A DNA stretch of 64,000 nucleotides from Asterella californica. Lineage: Eukaryota; Streptophyta; Marchantiopsida; Marchantiales; Aytoniaceae. Below, piece after piece: positions 41,001 to 51,100 of this stretch. The stretch spans positions 9,300,001 through 9,364,000 of the forward strand of contig JAYKYS010000009.1 of NCBI GenBank assembly GCA_036924285.1, read 5' to 3'. Position 1 is the stretch's first letter; the number at the start of each line of letters is the position of its first letter. Made by a program: the position numbers and the translations under genes. Below the pieces are notes generated by a model. It was given only the letters and a program-made list of their open reading frames with translations. It did no database searches and was not told the DNA's origin.

Positions 41001-42394
41001 CTCTTGGGTTTCTTCTTCTTGCTTCTCTTCGAACTCAGTCCTCCTCTGAGTTCCCTTCGTAAGCTGGGATTAAGTGCAATCAGTTGTCCAACAGTGATGT
41101 TGGCTTTCTGAGCACCCACATCTTCAACCACATCATATCCCGCTTGGGAAGATGAAATGGTGAAATCCGCCATCCCCAGCTTCCTTCTTGGCTCCCTTGG
41201 TGTACTCGAAACATTACTCGAACGAGTGCTTCTACTAGCTGATTCCTCCATGAAAACCGGTTCATCAGAAAATCGAGTTCTTTTCCTTTCTTGAGCTAAA
41301 AGCTCCACCGGTGCATGAGAAGAGTTTGAACTCTCTCCTTTCTCGTAGATGGGATCTCGCACGACATCGATAGTAGCCACCCCCTTGTCTCGTCCTTGTG
41401 ATGGATTTCCTCCACCCACATTCATTCTGACAGCTTCGGCACTTCTTGCTCCGTTGTTAGGACAATTTCGCTGAAAATGAGAACCTCCACACGTCCAACA
41501 AGTGATTCCTCCAAAGTTACCTTGGTTGCCTCCAAAGTTACCTTGATTTCCTCGGTTGGGATTGTTGTCGTAACCTCTTTGACCTCCTCCTCCACCTTTG
41601 TTCCTCCATTCTCGTAACTGTACCACGTTTATCTTGAGATCCGCAAGAGTGTCAGTGATGCTCTTCAGCTCGGCATGAAAATCAGAGGTGGCAGTAGACA
41701 TCGTTGTTGGGACAAACGGTCTTGGCACCACCGTTGGAGTAGGAGCTGACGTTGAAGCAATCACCAATTGTGATGGTGCAGGTGCGATCGTTGTGGCTAC
41801 ACCAGGAGTCGGAGTTGACACCAGAGCAGCATGATGAGGTTGGATGATATCTCCTTCATCCAAACTCTCTTCCATATTTGTCGCTATCTTGATGGCCTCC
41901 GCTTTGGTTGCTGGCTTCTCGTACCTCACTTGGGTTCGAATTGAAGGTCTCAACCCTCCCACCAAGTTCTTGGTCAGCACTGCTCCAATCCCCGCCATCG
42001 TTAGTTCCACATTGTCTCCACTCTTCCGTAGGACCGTCCGAAACCGTTGCTCTAACTTATCCACCCTTTCGGCATATTGCCGAACTTTCTCGTCGTCACG
42101 TTGCTTCAAATGAGTAAGCTCCACCATGAGCTTCTCATAACTCTCTTCTGGAAGAAATTCTTCGATGAGTGCATTACTCAACGTCTCCCATGTGTCCTCA
42201 ACTGCACCAGGTGTCTGGCTCTTCACTCGGTCTTCATACCACGTAAGAGCAAAATCTTCTAAAAACTCTGGCAGTAACAACACCCATTCTTCCTTCCTTC
42301 TCACGTTGTTTCCGATGCAACCCCTTTTGAAGTCTCGAACAAACGGTTCTACATCTTCATTGTCCTTCCCATGAAACACGGGTAGCTTTCCCAT
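38012..42394 (-). CDS. A' gag-pol polyprotein, 1460 aa, integrase core deleted
   Basis: One uninterrupted frame. Capsid region about 1-250 (FHGKDNEDVEPFVRDFK, ALTWYEDRV, YAERVDKLEQRF). Zinc knuckle CWTCGGSHFQRNC (C299, C302, H306, C311). Protease with DVLVDGGSAVN (D505). RT with KKNGKLRVCIDYKKLN, FGDGYSGYNQ, MPFGLCNAPATFQ and FIDD at 899-902. RNase H with LYTDASNVAIG and TDHKALKYIF. After FHDGTVCGGHFA (residue 1270) it jumps directly to DAGVETAKHTWDK, losing 168 residues of integrase zinc-binding and catalytic core found in the older copies. The start ATG follows an in-frame TAG by nine codons. Confidence 0.95.
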   Translation of the reverse strand: MGKLPVFHGKDNEDVEPFVRDFKRGCIGNNVRRKEEWVLLLPEFLEDFALTWYEDRVKSQTPGAVEDTWETLSNALIEEFLPEESYEKLMVELTHLKQRDDEKVRQYAERVDKLEQRFRTVLRKSGDNVELTMAGIGAVLTKNLVGGLRPSIRTQVRYEKPATKAEAIKIATNMEESLDEGDIIQPHHAALVSTPTPGVATTIAPAPSQLVIASTSAPTPTVVPRPFVPTTMSTATSDFHAELKSITDTLADLKINVVQLREWRNKGGGGGQRGYDNNPNRGNQGNFGGNQGNFGGITCWTCGGSHFQRNCPNNGARSAEAVRMNVGGGNPSQGRDKGVATIDVVRDPIYEKGESSNSSHAPVELLAQERKRTRFSDEPVFMEESASRSTRSSNVSSTPREPRRKLGMADFTISSSQAGYDVVEDVGAQKANITVGQLIALNPSLRRELRGGLSSKRSKKKKPKSKTSKSVGVGVVDVHASEVCTRASKIEVRLNGHYVSDVLVDGGSAVNAISERLMKKLGMEPTRPASIVVGMANKQRVRPLGVLEKVVVSVMGVQTLMSFQVLKDSSYDLLLGRPWLRAVRTTDRWHKGYLRIGPRDHRVIVPLSGVGVVTSDSDRPTSDYWESDTEDDQSVSEVDTGDSYDQESSSEDEGFGRDESLHQLSAIDLLPRPAVEKDPDKEELSEAEIVRRLSTLKFGINVTQEEKSRFLDIFRKYIHVFAFSYKDLKEVTLETHRIELEEHARPVRQKQRRVNPTTAMMVKEEIDKLKEASFIYEVENSEWVSPIVIVKKKNGKLRVCIDYKKLNAVTKKDYYPLPFIDEILEEVAGHEWYSFGDGYSGYNQIKIAQEYQQLTTFTTPWGTFAFRVMPFGLCNAPATFQRFMNKVFEPFIGKFVRDFIDDFCVYGRKEDHFDHVIKVLQQLEQANASLNPEKCIFGCEEGLLLGHIISKNGIAVDPEKVKKIVDLPFSINLTKLRQFLGMVGYYRRFVFSFSNKAIALTMYMKKGVDFDLIVHDQKAKEAFEELKKALVTAPILAKPEWSKAFILYTDASNVAIGCTLSQLDGDGHDHPIAYASRQMVPAEKNYSVTEREGLAVIFGLKKFRHYLLGGKFSIVTDHKALKYIFNKPNAEGRIARWKILLTEYDYVIEDRPGKKHANADLLSRAYDDEGEEPFDDSFPDEHLMTITSIEEIPDEYKEIWSFLADGSFPEGMHTRERNALIKRCKPYTMVEGILFHQGADGLLRRAVGQKEAFKLMHEFHDGTVCGGHFADAGVETAKHTWDKRLHAILWEYRTTAKTSTGYSPFRLVYGVESKLPIQFELDTFQTIQRKLKRSRGEDVVRSRREQLMELEETRAIAMIRMERAQAYQKKSYDKRLGKREVKPFQVGDWVMLYDAIRFKRARKKFLPRYFGPFVVDKVWSNFTYDLQELGGRRFDRVNHDKLKLFHRRKFSLHSEDGAKI
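38583..38584 (-). other. Splice-like junction in A' integrase
   Basis: The minus strand reads TTTGCTG then ATGCTGG across this point. The older copies have GTAAGAT...CCAAAG (504 nt) between these two halves. The join matches a GT-AG intron excision to the base. Confidence 0.8.
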
Positions 42395-42607
42395 CTTGTA
42401 ACTACTCTTTCTACTCTTCTAATCGTCGTGCAATAACTACTCGCTAAAAGAGTACGAACATCACCAATTCCATTCGCGAATAATCTACCATAGGTAAAAT
42501 GAAAGGAAATGGTTGTAACAACACCTCTTGTGCCATCTCTTCTCCCAAGGTAATCATGAGTCTGAGTCGCATCACCGCCTTCTCCACCATTCGAATGACG
42601 ATCTCCA

Positions 42608-43099
42608 TCACAACTCAACCGAGTCCTCTTTTGAAGTCGACAACTTCTCCGTCTCAGCTCTTTGAGTCTCGTCCAACTTCTCGACTACTGACGTAAGTAG
42701 GGCGGCCACATCGACGCACTTGTGTCCTCTTGATAGATCACCCACTCCACAACTTGGACAAGGATCTTCGCCTAGAAGATGAATTGGCGCTGGTGACGAT
42801 GGACCCACTCGAAGACTCAAATCAGTAAACTCCCGCTTCCCTTTAGCTCTCTCGGTTCTGATTCTAGTTGGACAATTCACTACTTTGTGTCCCAACCCTC
42901 TACAGAAATAACACCACAAGTCGGTTTCTACTCTTCTCCTCGGAGATTCTACTTGAGGTTTAGTACTAGGGTTTTCAAACTCGACGATAATCTCTCTCGA
43001 ACTTTCTCCGACACTTACTATGACATCTAAACCTTGAGGAAGGTTTCTAAGTCTAACTTTCCAATCTTTTGAATTTCCACTCATGTTGCACCTTCTCAA
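42608..43099 (-). CDS. A' upstream ORF with zinc knuckle, 163 aa
   Basis: Unrecognised ORF between PBS and gag. It contains CYFCRGLGHKVVNC (C63, C66, H71, C76), a canonical C-x2-C-x4-H-x4-C knuckle. A second cysteine group, CPSCGVGDLSRGHKC, follows at about 114-128. Gag has its own, different knuckle, so this is an extra nucleic-acid-binding protein or a relic of another gag. The C-terminus is acidic and helical (VVEKLDETQRAETEKL). It is not represented in the older A copies here, which lack this region. Confidence 0.65.
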   Translation of the reverse strand: MRRCNMSGNSKDWKVRLRNLPQGLDVIVSVGESSREIIVEFENPSTKPQVESPRRRVETDLWCYFCRGLGHKVVNCPTRIRTERAKGKREFTDLSLRVGPSSPAPIHLLGEDPCPSCGVGDLSRGHKCVDVAALLTSVVEKLDETQRAETEKLSTSKEDSVEL

Positions 43100-43222
43100 C
43101 CATTAAGTGGACAAAATATCATAGAGGAAAATAATTCTACATCACTTTCTTAACTCTTCCGAGCTTTATATTGGAAATCGTGTATTATACATGATATACA
43201 CGAAATAAAATCCAGTCTAAAA

Positions 43223-43540
43223 TTAACTATCGAAGATATGATCCTCCTCACCCTCGTTTGTACTCATCACTACAGACATCTTGAACTCACTCTTGTAAGG
43301 ATCCAACTCTATTTCACCAGGAGCATTCGTGGCCTCCATAGTGAATGATGCTTTAAACTCGACTTTCTTCAAATCTGTGCCAATGGTCGCGGAAGCTTCT
43401 TCGTATAGGGTAAAGAGAGCACCCCAAGTGCTATAGATGCGTGTTCGTAACTCATCTATACTTAACTTGGGCTTCTCCGTCTCTGTTCGAACTCCTAAAC
43501 GTCTCTTCTTCCACCTCGTCATTCGAACTGGATTCCCCAT
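43223..43540 (-). CDS. A' upstream ORF, 105 aa, unknown
   Basis: Basic N-terminus (RWKKRRLG) followed by an acidic, beta-like C-terminal half. No motif is recognised. It lies 5' of the zinc-knuckle ORF and nearest the leader, so it could be the first ORF on the A' transcript. Coding status is uncertain. Confidence 0.35.
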   Translation of the reverse strand: MGNPVRMTRWKKRRLGVRTETEKPKLSIDELRTRIYSTWGALFTLYEEASATIGTDLKKVEFKASFTMEATNAPGEIELDPYKSEFKMSVVMSTNEGEEDHIFDS

Positions 43541-43659
43541 GACGTATCTTCAAGACCTCCTTGTATGCCGAAACGTATATCTCTTAGTTGGTAAGAGATC
43601 TCTCCAAGATTTTTGTGGTCTGCAGTAGCTCAACCTCCAAGCTACTAAATCATGAAGTT

Positions 43660-44125
43660 TCAACAGAAACTTCCCTAATCAGAAGAGATGGTGATGACTG
43701 TACAAATTTTCAGAGAACTGAAATTTGTATATTTTCACTTCCCTCATGGTTGTCAACCCTCTCCACTTTGAAAAATCCTTTCTCCCTCTTCAGACCTCAT
43801 CTTCTCATGATTTCTTTTGTCCTGGATAGCTTATCAGCCACTCTAAAACACTGGAAAGTTTCTCAGGAAAATAAAATTCACAGAAAATCTGGCACTGACT
43901 GTAAACTTTTTCCAGAGAACAGAATTCCTCAACTCTCACGAATAGACCCCCTCAACTTTGAAAAATCATTGCTCCCTCTCTAGACCACCTTTTCCTATGA
44001 TTTCTTTTGTCTTAGATAGGTTATCAGCCAATCTAAAACACTGGAAAGTTTCACAGGAAAATAAAATTCACAGAAAAGTTGACAGCGACTGTACAAATTT
44101 TCCAGAGAGCAGAATTTCTAAACTC
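43660..44125. repeat. 190-bp tandem repeat in A' leader
   Basis: Two clear units with a period of 190 bp (CTTTGAAAAATC at 43766 and 43956), plus a partial unit before them. Shared phrases include the ATGATTTCTTTTGTC block and ACACTGGAAAGTTTC. The rest of 43541-44407 has no recognisable gene. Confidence 0.85.
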
Positions 44126-44407
44126 ACAAATTTCTCTCCTCTAATAACTTTTCTCTCCTCCTTTCTCTACAACTCTTTGTTGCACCTTCTTTCAACTCTC
44201 CTCAAACCCTTTCTAAGTGAACAAGATGTAAAGAATGACTTCGAACGCGTCATATATCACTACGGGATACACGAAAGGTTCTAACGTTGCTAACATCGCG
44301 TTAGCTCTCTCTCCTCCCAACGTTCTCTCCATGTGCTCTCTCATAATCTCCTTTTGTCGAATATAGAACTGAACTCTAAACATCGTTCAACGATCCCTTC
44401 AAGTGAG

Positions 44408-44425
44408 GTCCCGGCAACGGAACCA
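44408..44425 (-). promoter_or_regulatory. A' primer-binding site, tRNA-Glu type
   Basis: The minus strand reads TGGTTCCGTTGCCGGGAC, 4 nt after the 5' LTR. It is the complement of GTCCCGGCAACGGAACCA, which I recognise as the 3' end of plant tRNA-Glu. Confidence 0.85.
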
Positions 44426-44429
44426 AAAA

Positions 44430-45344
44430 TGTAAACCCTCCGCGGTCCTAACGATCAACTACCCCCCGATCTCTTAACCTCCACGATCGTCATCCACGAA
44501 TCTGCAACTGTCGGGCCTGTCTCTCACTCAGGGGTCACCTCTGATGGCTTTGATGGAAGCACACCATGAATCTTGAAGGGAAAAATGCTAAGTTCACTCT
44601 CATTCATACACCCACAAACTTATCAACTAAAATCTCCATAATCTCATCCACTAAAACCCTCCATTCTAACGACGTCTCTCAAGTTCTCACATGCTAAAAA
44701 TGTCCCACACTCTCTATATTACTCAAGTTGTCATTACGACAATGTGAAAACAAGGATGATGAGCTCTTCTCTACTCCTCTATTTATACATTCTAGGTTTT
44801 TACTTTGGTACCCTCCGGTAACTCAGCCGTAACTACTTTTACCGGGTTTTACTAAGATATTACTTAAGGTAAAAGCATTGATCACATGGGCTTTTTACCT
44901 TTTCACATGGGCTTATTCCTTCAAAGTCAACAACTTCTAGAAGGATTCTGGAATATTCTCAAGGAATCTCGAATTTCCACCCCCCCTCTACACTAGGACC
45001 CACTAAAAAGGAAACATGTGGAATCTCTTCTTGTTTTTAATGCCCACAAAGTCCACAACTTTAATCCAACCACTAATATCAAGTCAAAAAGGAGATAAGG
45101 GATACTTTCCACCTCCTTTCTACCTTTAGACAAGATGACAAGATAGTAGTGCTCACTCTTTAGCAAATATCTGAATTCTGCCAAAAGTACAGCTAAGTTT
45201 AATCATAACTAACTTTTAGCTAGTCATGACTAACTTGATATCTCCTAAAAGTACTTTGGCAGCAAATAAACATTCTCAACACTTAGTTAGAACTAAACAC
45301 CTTACTAATAGATAAACTTCCTATGTGTAACATAGGTCGTTACA
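44430..45344 (-). repeat. A' 5' LTR (915 bp)
   Basis: Same ends and length as 37084-37998. A TATA box (TATAAATA on the minus strand) lies in the promoter position. It is followed on the right by the duplicated GTCC and X gag. Confidence 0.95.
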
Positions 45345-46474
45345 GTCCAGCAAGGACCCGCTTGCTGCTGACTAGAGAAGGACGGCATGGGCTTCTGCCC
45401 ACCAGATCCTCCTACACCTCCCTGCGATCGTGACTGCTCTGCACGATCCTTACCACCACCACTACCACGCTGTTGCGTAGCCTGTGATCCTCGAGAAGAG
45501 GTGGTCGCTCCATGTGGTGTCTCCTTGCTGAACCCAGCAACCACCACCCTCTCCTCCACCATGTTGAGCTCAATCCGCTCAGCCAGACTAAAGACAACTG
45601 CCAACGTCGGAGCGGTATCTCTAAGAAGAGTAGCATCTCTAACTCTCCTATGCAGCTCCCGGTCTAGTATCCCATACCAGAACTGGACTGCCTGTGCTTC
45701 CGTCACCCCTTGGGTAACGCTGATCAACCGCCTCATGCGAGTAAACGCCTCGCGTAGGCTCTCTCCAGTCTTCCGCTGGAACTCCTGCAGACTCCTCAAC
45801 TTGTCGGTCCGCACACCCTGATAGTTCTTCCTCAAACATTGGAAGAACTGAACCACAGGGTTAAACCCTGGTGGTATCCCGCTCACACTACCACCCGCTC
45901 CACTACCTGTGGACGCACCGCTGGTAGTAGGTACTCCGCCACCTGCGGCTGTACCACTGCTACTGGCACCCGAACTCGCAGGTGCTACGCCTCCCGAAAC
46001 TGCGCCAGTAGTGATAGAAACGTAGTTGGGAGACCAATGTTGTCTCCACAACTCGATCTCAACACTGTAATCTCGCCTGAACTCATGATAATCGTCCATC
46101 GGCGGTCCCTCCAAGTGCTGGAACAAACCCTTCCACGCCATGAAGGGTGTAAATAGCTGTGGGTTCCGCATCTGCTGCAGATCGCACCAACTATCAAACT
46201 CCTGGATGAAGTCATCCAGCTCAATGGTACCAACTGTACCCGAGTAACGTCGAGGCCCCTTCGTGGCCCCATAGATCTCGTCCATGTCCCACAACAACGG
46301 TGTGGTGACACTAGACTCACCACTAGAAAACGCGCTGTCTGCGTCTGACTCGTCCTCTGGAACAACCGACGGCAATGGTGTAGGTAGTCGGTACCTCACC
46401 CCACTCCGTGTATACCCACTGTCGGAGAAGTCCCCACCAGAACCTCCCGAGAACTCCGTGATGAGAGAATCCCG
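45345..46474 (-). pseudogene. gag: X gag, 5' part (capsid)
   Basis: Open from the codon after a TAG at 46475-46477 to the A' insertion; no in-frame ATG exists before the WDMDEIYG region, so it may start at a non-ATG codon (a GTG is at 46399) or has lost its ATG. Capsid-like features: ELDDFIQEFDSWC, FMAWKGLFQHLEGPP, FFQCLRKNYQG, SLREAFTRMRRLI and VQFWYGILDRELHRRVRD. A glycine/serine-rich linker sits in the middle. It ends at CW of the zinc knuckle, where A' cuts it; the remainder is at 37083-36754. Confidence 0.82.
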
Positions 46475-46477
46475 CTA

Positions 46478-47894
46478 GCACACTCCCCAACCGGAAGTCG
46501 CAATCTCCGTCACCAGCGTAACCACCACTTGCCTAACCCCGCTCCTACTGAGCTCACCTATCCCCTACTAGGACGGTCAAGGTAAGGGCAACCTGTACCT
46601 GCCATCACCACAGGCAGCCTCTCACGGTCTGTTGGTCATCACTCCAACCGCACCGTGAGAGAGACAAAGGTAGTCTGACTGGTCCGCAACTCCAGCCTCA
46701 CTACCGACAGCACACTGGAGTGAACTCACTCCGGAAATCCAGCGCCAACACACGCAAACGCGGCGCACAAACAGGAAGCAGAGTATGGAGGGGTTCCAAC
46801 CACAAGAAGTCCAAACGATAACCCTCCACACTCAAACATTCACATAAAGAGAAACCCAGCCCCACCCGGACTGACGACTCCTTGTCGGTGACCACATGCA
46901 CAATATATGGTCACCAACAGTCGTAACTGACACTGGAGGTCACTAACTAGATGTCCACACCTCTAGTAGCTCCAAAAACATCCACGTGGTAGCTCTACTA
47001 GCTCACCCAAGACAACTGCCACCAATTGCCTCCATACGCGCCTCTACGGTGTAGGCAAACACTACCACAACTATAGCTTCCCCCTAACACTGTGGGGTCG
47101 CCCTACCACTCCTCTAGGGACGTGCGAGAAGGTCTCCTACTACCTTATACAAGTCCATAAGTACTTGCACGCATCCCTGTAGGACACCAAGAGCTATTGG
47201 TCTAGTGGTAAAGCCAAAGCTAAGACTACAAAGTCAGGAGTCCAGGTCCAGGAATAGTGTTGGGATGGGTGACCAGCTGGTTTTACCCTTCCCACACACC
47301 TGAAGCTTGGATACCTCTCTCACGCACGCCAGCAAGCTGGCTTGCGGCGGGCGCGGCCGCGGGCTCAGGCTCAAGCTCAGCTCCGCTCCGCCTCCGCTCT
47401 CACGCCTCCGCACTCACGCACCTCTGCTCCTCGAAATTGAGCCAAAATCTGACGTAACTAGCCTTTTAGTGCTTGCGGGTTTCACGGCAGCGAACTTCGA
47501 CATGCCATAACTTCTTCAATCCTTGGCCAAACTCCACGAAACTTAGTGCGCTAGAATCGTCTCTCCAATGCGCTTCCAAAGAGTCCACTCCGGCCCGACA
47601 TTGACAAGTATTTCAGCTGCTACGCCCAAACGCGCAATCCGGCTCCAACAACACACTTCAAGAACATTCCGCAAAATTTCTGCAGCGCTTCCGCATGACA
47701 GAAATCTCCACTCGACCCCAACAACAGCAAATCGATCTGCGACAGCAATGTAGCACGGCGCCCACACACCTCGATCACAGCTCCAAACAATCAACCACGA
47801 ACAACAACGCCCGAAGATACCAGCGGACGATTTCCGATTTCAGATCTGCGAGCTCTTACTGAACTCCGCCTCGACCTGCACTCAGTTCTTTGAG
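46478..47894 (-). other. X 5' leader / LTR interior
   Basis: No gene recognised. It should contain the end of the X 5' LTR and the PBS, but I could not locate either with confidence. It includes the pol III-like cluster at 47190-47280 and the short palindrome GCCAGCAAGCTGGC (about 47328-47342). Confidence 0.4.
47190..47280 (+). other. tRNA/5S-like pol III promoter cluster (SINE-like remnant)
   Basis: TGGTCTAGTGG (about 47198) fits the tRNA box A consensus. Further on, GGGATGGGTGACC (about 47261) equals the conserved 3' part of plant 5S rRNA, preceded by TAGTGTT as in 5S. The flanks do not fold as a proper tRNA (the T arm fails), so this is not a tRNA gene call. Confidence 0.35.
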
Positions 47895-48188
47895 TAATCT
47901 GAAAACAGAGATTACCATCTCCAACACCACAACAAGGATTACTCACAAACGGTCAAGCCAAACCCACTCTAAACGCGAAGAGAATCCAGGTTACACTCAA
48001 CTAGACTATCCACCATAGCCTGGAGCTTGAAGGCTCAACTCAAAGAACTAAGGCCTCCAAGCCCTACCTGCGAAGTTTACCCCTAGTGGGCTCTCTCCCC
48101 AACTCGCCCTAACGGCACTAACGGCCTTACCGGGATGCGCCACTTCGCACTCGGTCAACCTAGCCGAGGGGCCCAAACTGACGTGACA
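47895..48188 (-). repeat. Terminal repeat U of X, right copy (294 bp)
   Basis: Same 294 bp as 30400-30693. On the minus strand it begins TGTCACGTCAG at the exact X boundary and is followed by leader sequence. TGGG comes next at 48189. Confidence 0.92.
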
Positions 48189-51100
48189 TGGGAGTTCAAA
48201 CATTGATGTCCTTTCAAGTGTTAAAGGACTCTAGTTATGATTTGCTCCTAGGTAGGCCTTGGTTGAGAGCTGTACGCACCACTGATAGGTGGCACAAGGG
48301 ATACTTACGGATTGGGCCTAGAGATCATAGAGTGATAGTTCCTCTCTCGGGTGTTGGAGTTGTGACTTCTGACTCTGATAGACCCACTAGTGACTACTGG
48401 GAATCTGATACGTAGGATGATCAGAGTGTCTCAGAAGTAGATACCGGAGATTCTTACGATCAAGAATCCTCGTCTGAGGACAAAGGATTTGGTCGAGATG
48501 AATCATTACATCAGCTTAGTGCTATTGACTTGTTGCCTCGACCAGCAGTGGAGAAAGATCCTGACAAAGAAGAATTGAGTGAGGCAGAGATTGTGAGAAG
48601 ACTCTCTACCCTGAAGTTTGGTATCAATGTCACTCAAGAGGAGAAAAGTAGATTCCTAGATATATTTCGAAAATATATCCATGTGTTTGCTTTCAACTAC
48701 AAGGATTTGAAGGAGGTGACACTCGAGACTCATCGAATCGAATTGGAGGAGAACGCAAGATCAGTTCGACAGAAGTAGAGAAGGGTCAATCCTACAACAG
48801 CAATGATGGTCAAGGAGGAGATAGACAAGTTGAGGGAGGCGAGTTTCATCTATGAGGTGGAGAACTCAGAATGGGTTTCACCCATTGTGATTGTCAAGAA
48901 GAAGAATGGTAAGTTGCGAGTGTGCATAGACTATAAGAAGCTGAATGCAGTTACCAAGAAGGATTATTATCCTCTACCATTTATAGATGAGATTTTGGAG
49001 GAAGTTGCTGGTCATGAGTGGTACAGCTTTGGTGATAGTTATAGTGGATACAACCAGATCAAGATAGCACAGGAGTACCAGCAGTTGACTACTTTCACTA
49101 CTCCTTGGGGAACATTTGCATTTCGAGTGATGCCATTCAGACTGTGTAATGCTCCGGCCACGTTTTAGAGGTTCATGAACAAGGTGTTCGAACCATTCAT
49201 AGGGAAGTTTGTTCGTGATTTCATTGATGATTTCTGTGTGTACGGAAGAAAAGAGGACCACTTTGATCATGTGATCAAAGTTTTGCAGCGGTTGGAGCAA
49301 GCTAACGCTTCTTTGAATTCAGAGAAGTGCATCTTTGGCTGCGAAGAAGGTCTGCTCTTAGGACACATCATTTCCAAGAAGGCGATTGCGGTAGATCTTG
49401 AGAAGGTGGAGAAGATTGTGGATCTTCCATTTCCAATCAACTTGACAAAGTTGAGACAGTTTCTTGGGATGGTTGGTAATTATCGTAGGTTTGTCTTTTC
49501 CTTCTCAAACAAAGCAATAGCTTTGACTATGTACATGAAGAAGGGAGTTGATTTTGACTTGATAGTGCATGATCAGAAGGCAAAGGAAGCATTTGAGGAG
49601 CTGAAAAAGGCATTGGTGACAGCTCCTATACTTGCTAAACCTGAGTGGAATAAAGCATTTATTCTGTATACGGATGCCTCCAATGTAGCTATCGGGTGTA
49701 CATTAAGTCAGTTAGATGAAGATAGGCATGATCATCCTATAGCTTATGCTAGTAGGCAGATGGTGCCAGCAGAGAAGAATTATTCCATGACTGAACGAGA
49801 AGGATTAGCGGTGATCTTTGGATTGAAGAAATTCCGACATTACTTGCTAGGAGGGAAATTTTCCATAGTCACAGATCACAAGGCTTTAAAGTATATCTTT
49901 AATAAGCCTAATGCCGAAGGTCGTATTGCTCGTTGGAAGATCCTTCTAAAAGAATACGATTACGTGATCGAAGATAGACCAAGAAAAAAGCATGCAAATG
50001 TTAATCTTTTGTCGAGGGCTTATGATGATGAGGGAGAAGAACCGTTTGATGATTCATTTCCAGACGAACATCTGATGACCATCACAAGCATTGAGGAGAT
50101 ACCGGACGAGTACAAAGAAATCTGGAGTTTCCTTGCAGATGGCTCTTTTCCAAAAGGTATGCATATCCGAGAACGTAACGCGTTGATCAAGAGTGCAAAC
50201 CTTACACCATGGTGGAGGGAATTATGTTTCATCAAGGAGCAGATGGGTTACTAAGGAGAGCAGTTGGTCAGAAGGAGGCATTCAAGTTAATGCACGAGTT
50301 TCACGACGGAACTGTTTGCGGAGGTCACTTTGCTGGTAAGATAACAACCTTCAAGATTTTGGATGCGGGTTACCACTGGAGAGGGATTCTCAAAGAGTGT
50401 TTAGACTATTGCAAAACTTGCGACGTATGTCAAGCATTTGCTCTGAAGTCTACTAGAACACCTCCGTTAAGATCAATTCCCGTGTTAGGACCATTTGAGA
50501 AGTGGGGTATTGACTTTGTAGGTCCTCTTAATAAGACACCTCGAGGCAATAGATACATTGTAGTCGCCACTGACTATTGTACCAAGTGGGTAGAGGCTAG
50601 ACCTTTGAGGGAGACTAATGAAACAAAAGTCGGTAGATTCCTATGGGAGAGGATCATCACCAGATTTGGATGTCCGTTAGAGTTGGTCTCAGATAGAGGA
50701 GGAGAGTTTGTAGGGAGCATGACTACTGCTATGCTACAACACTTTTCTATCAAGCCACGAGTAACGACCTCATACAAACCAAATGCTAATGATCTTGCGG
50801 AGAAGACCAATCTTACACTTTGTATCATGCTCGCCAAAGATGCTGGTGTTGAGACTGCGAAACATACTTGGGATAAGAGGCTACATGTCATCTTATGAGA
50901 GTATCGAACGACAACAAAGACTTCTACTGGGTACTCCCCATTTCGACTGGTTTATGGAGTGGAGTCCAAGTTGCCCATCCAATTCGAATTGGATACTTTT
51001 CAAACTATTCAACGAAAGTTGAAGAGGTCGAGAGGAGAAGACGTGGTCAAATCAAGAAGGGAGCAACTCATGGAGTTGGAAGAGATCCGAGCAATAGCAA

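Larger units (their letters stand above)
37084..45344 (-). mobile_element. A' element: young A-family insertion lacking integrase core
   Basis: Inserted in the first zinc-knuckle codons of X gag, with GTCC on both sides (37080-37083, 45345-45348). The 915-bp LTRs (37084-37998 and 44430-45344) look identical on reading, so it is the youngest insertion here. It contains a tRNA-Glu-type PBS, two ORFs upstream of gag and one open gag-pol of 1460 codons. The gag-pol lacks 504 nt of integrase. It should therefore depend on another element's integrase. Confidence 0.95.
30293..48188 (-). mobile_element. Element X: Ty3/Gypsy with DNA methyltransferase and PHD finger
   Basis: Inserted in the A copy 2 protease, with TGGG on both sides (30289-30292, 48189-48192). 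On the minus strand the order is: leader (46475-47894), gag (46474-45345, then 37083 to about 36754), protease (36791-35625), cytosine methyltransferase (35621-34098), RT-RNase H-integrase-PHD (34067-30975) and 3' region. Gag is split by the A' insertion (37084-45344). A 294-bp sequence is repeated at both ends (30400-30693, 47895-48188), and a 107-bp repeat occurs twice at the left end only, so the LTR structure is irregular. The three central ORFs are intact. Confidence 0.93.

Noticed and set aside
45387..45821. Plus-strand ORFs opposite X gag, protease and methyltransferase (for example 144, 138, 142 and 187 aa)
   Set aside because: They are antisense to clear domains in GC-richer DNA, where stops are rare, and show no motif of their own.
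47190..47265. Functional tRNA gene
   Set aside because: Box A and part of an acceptor stem are present, but the T arm does not pair and box B is poor.
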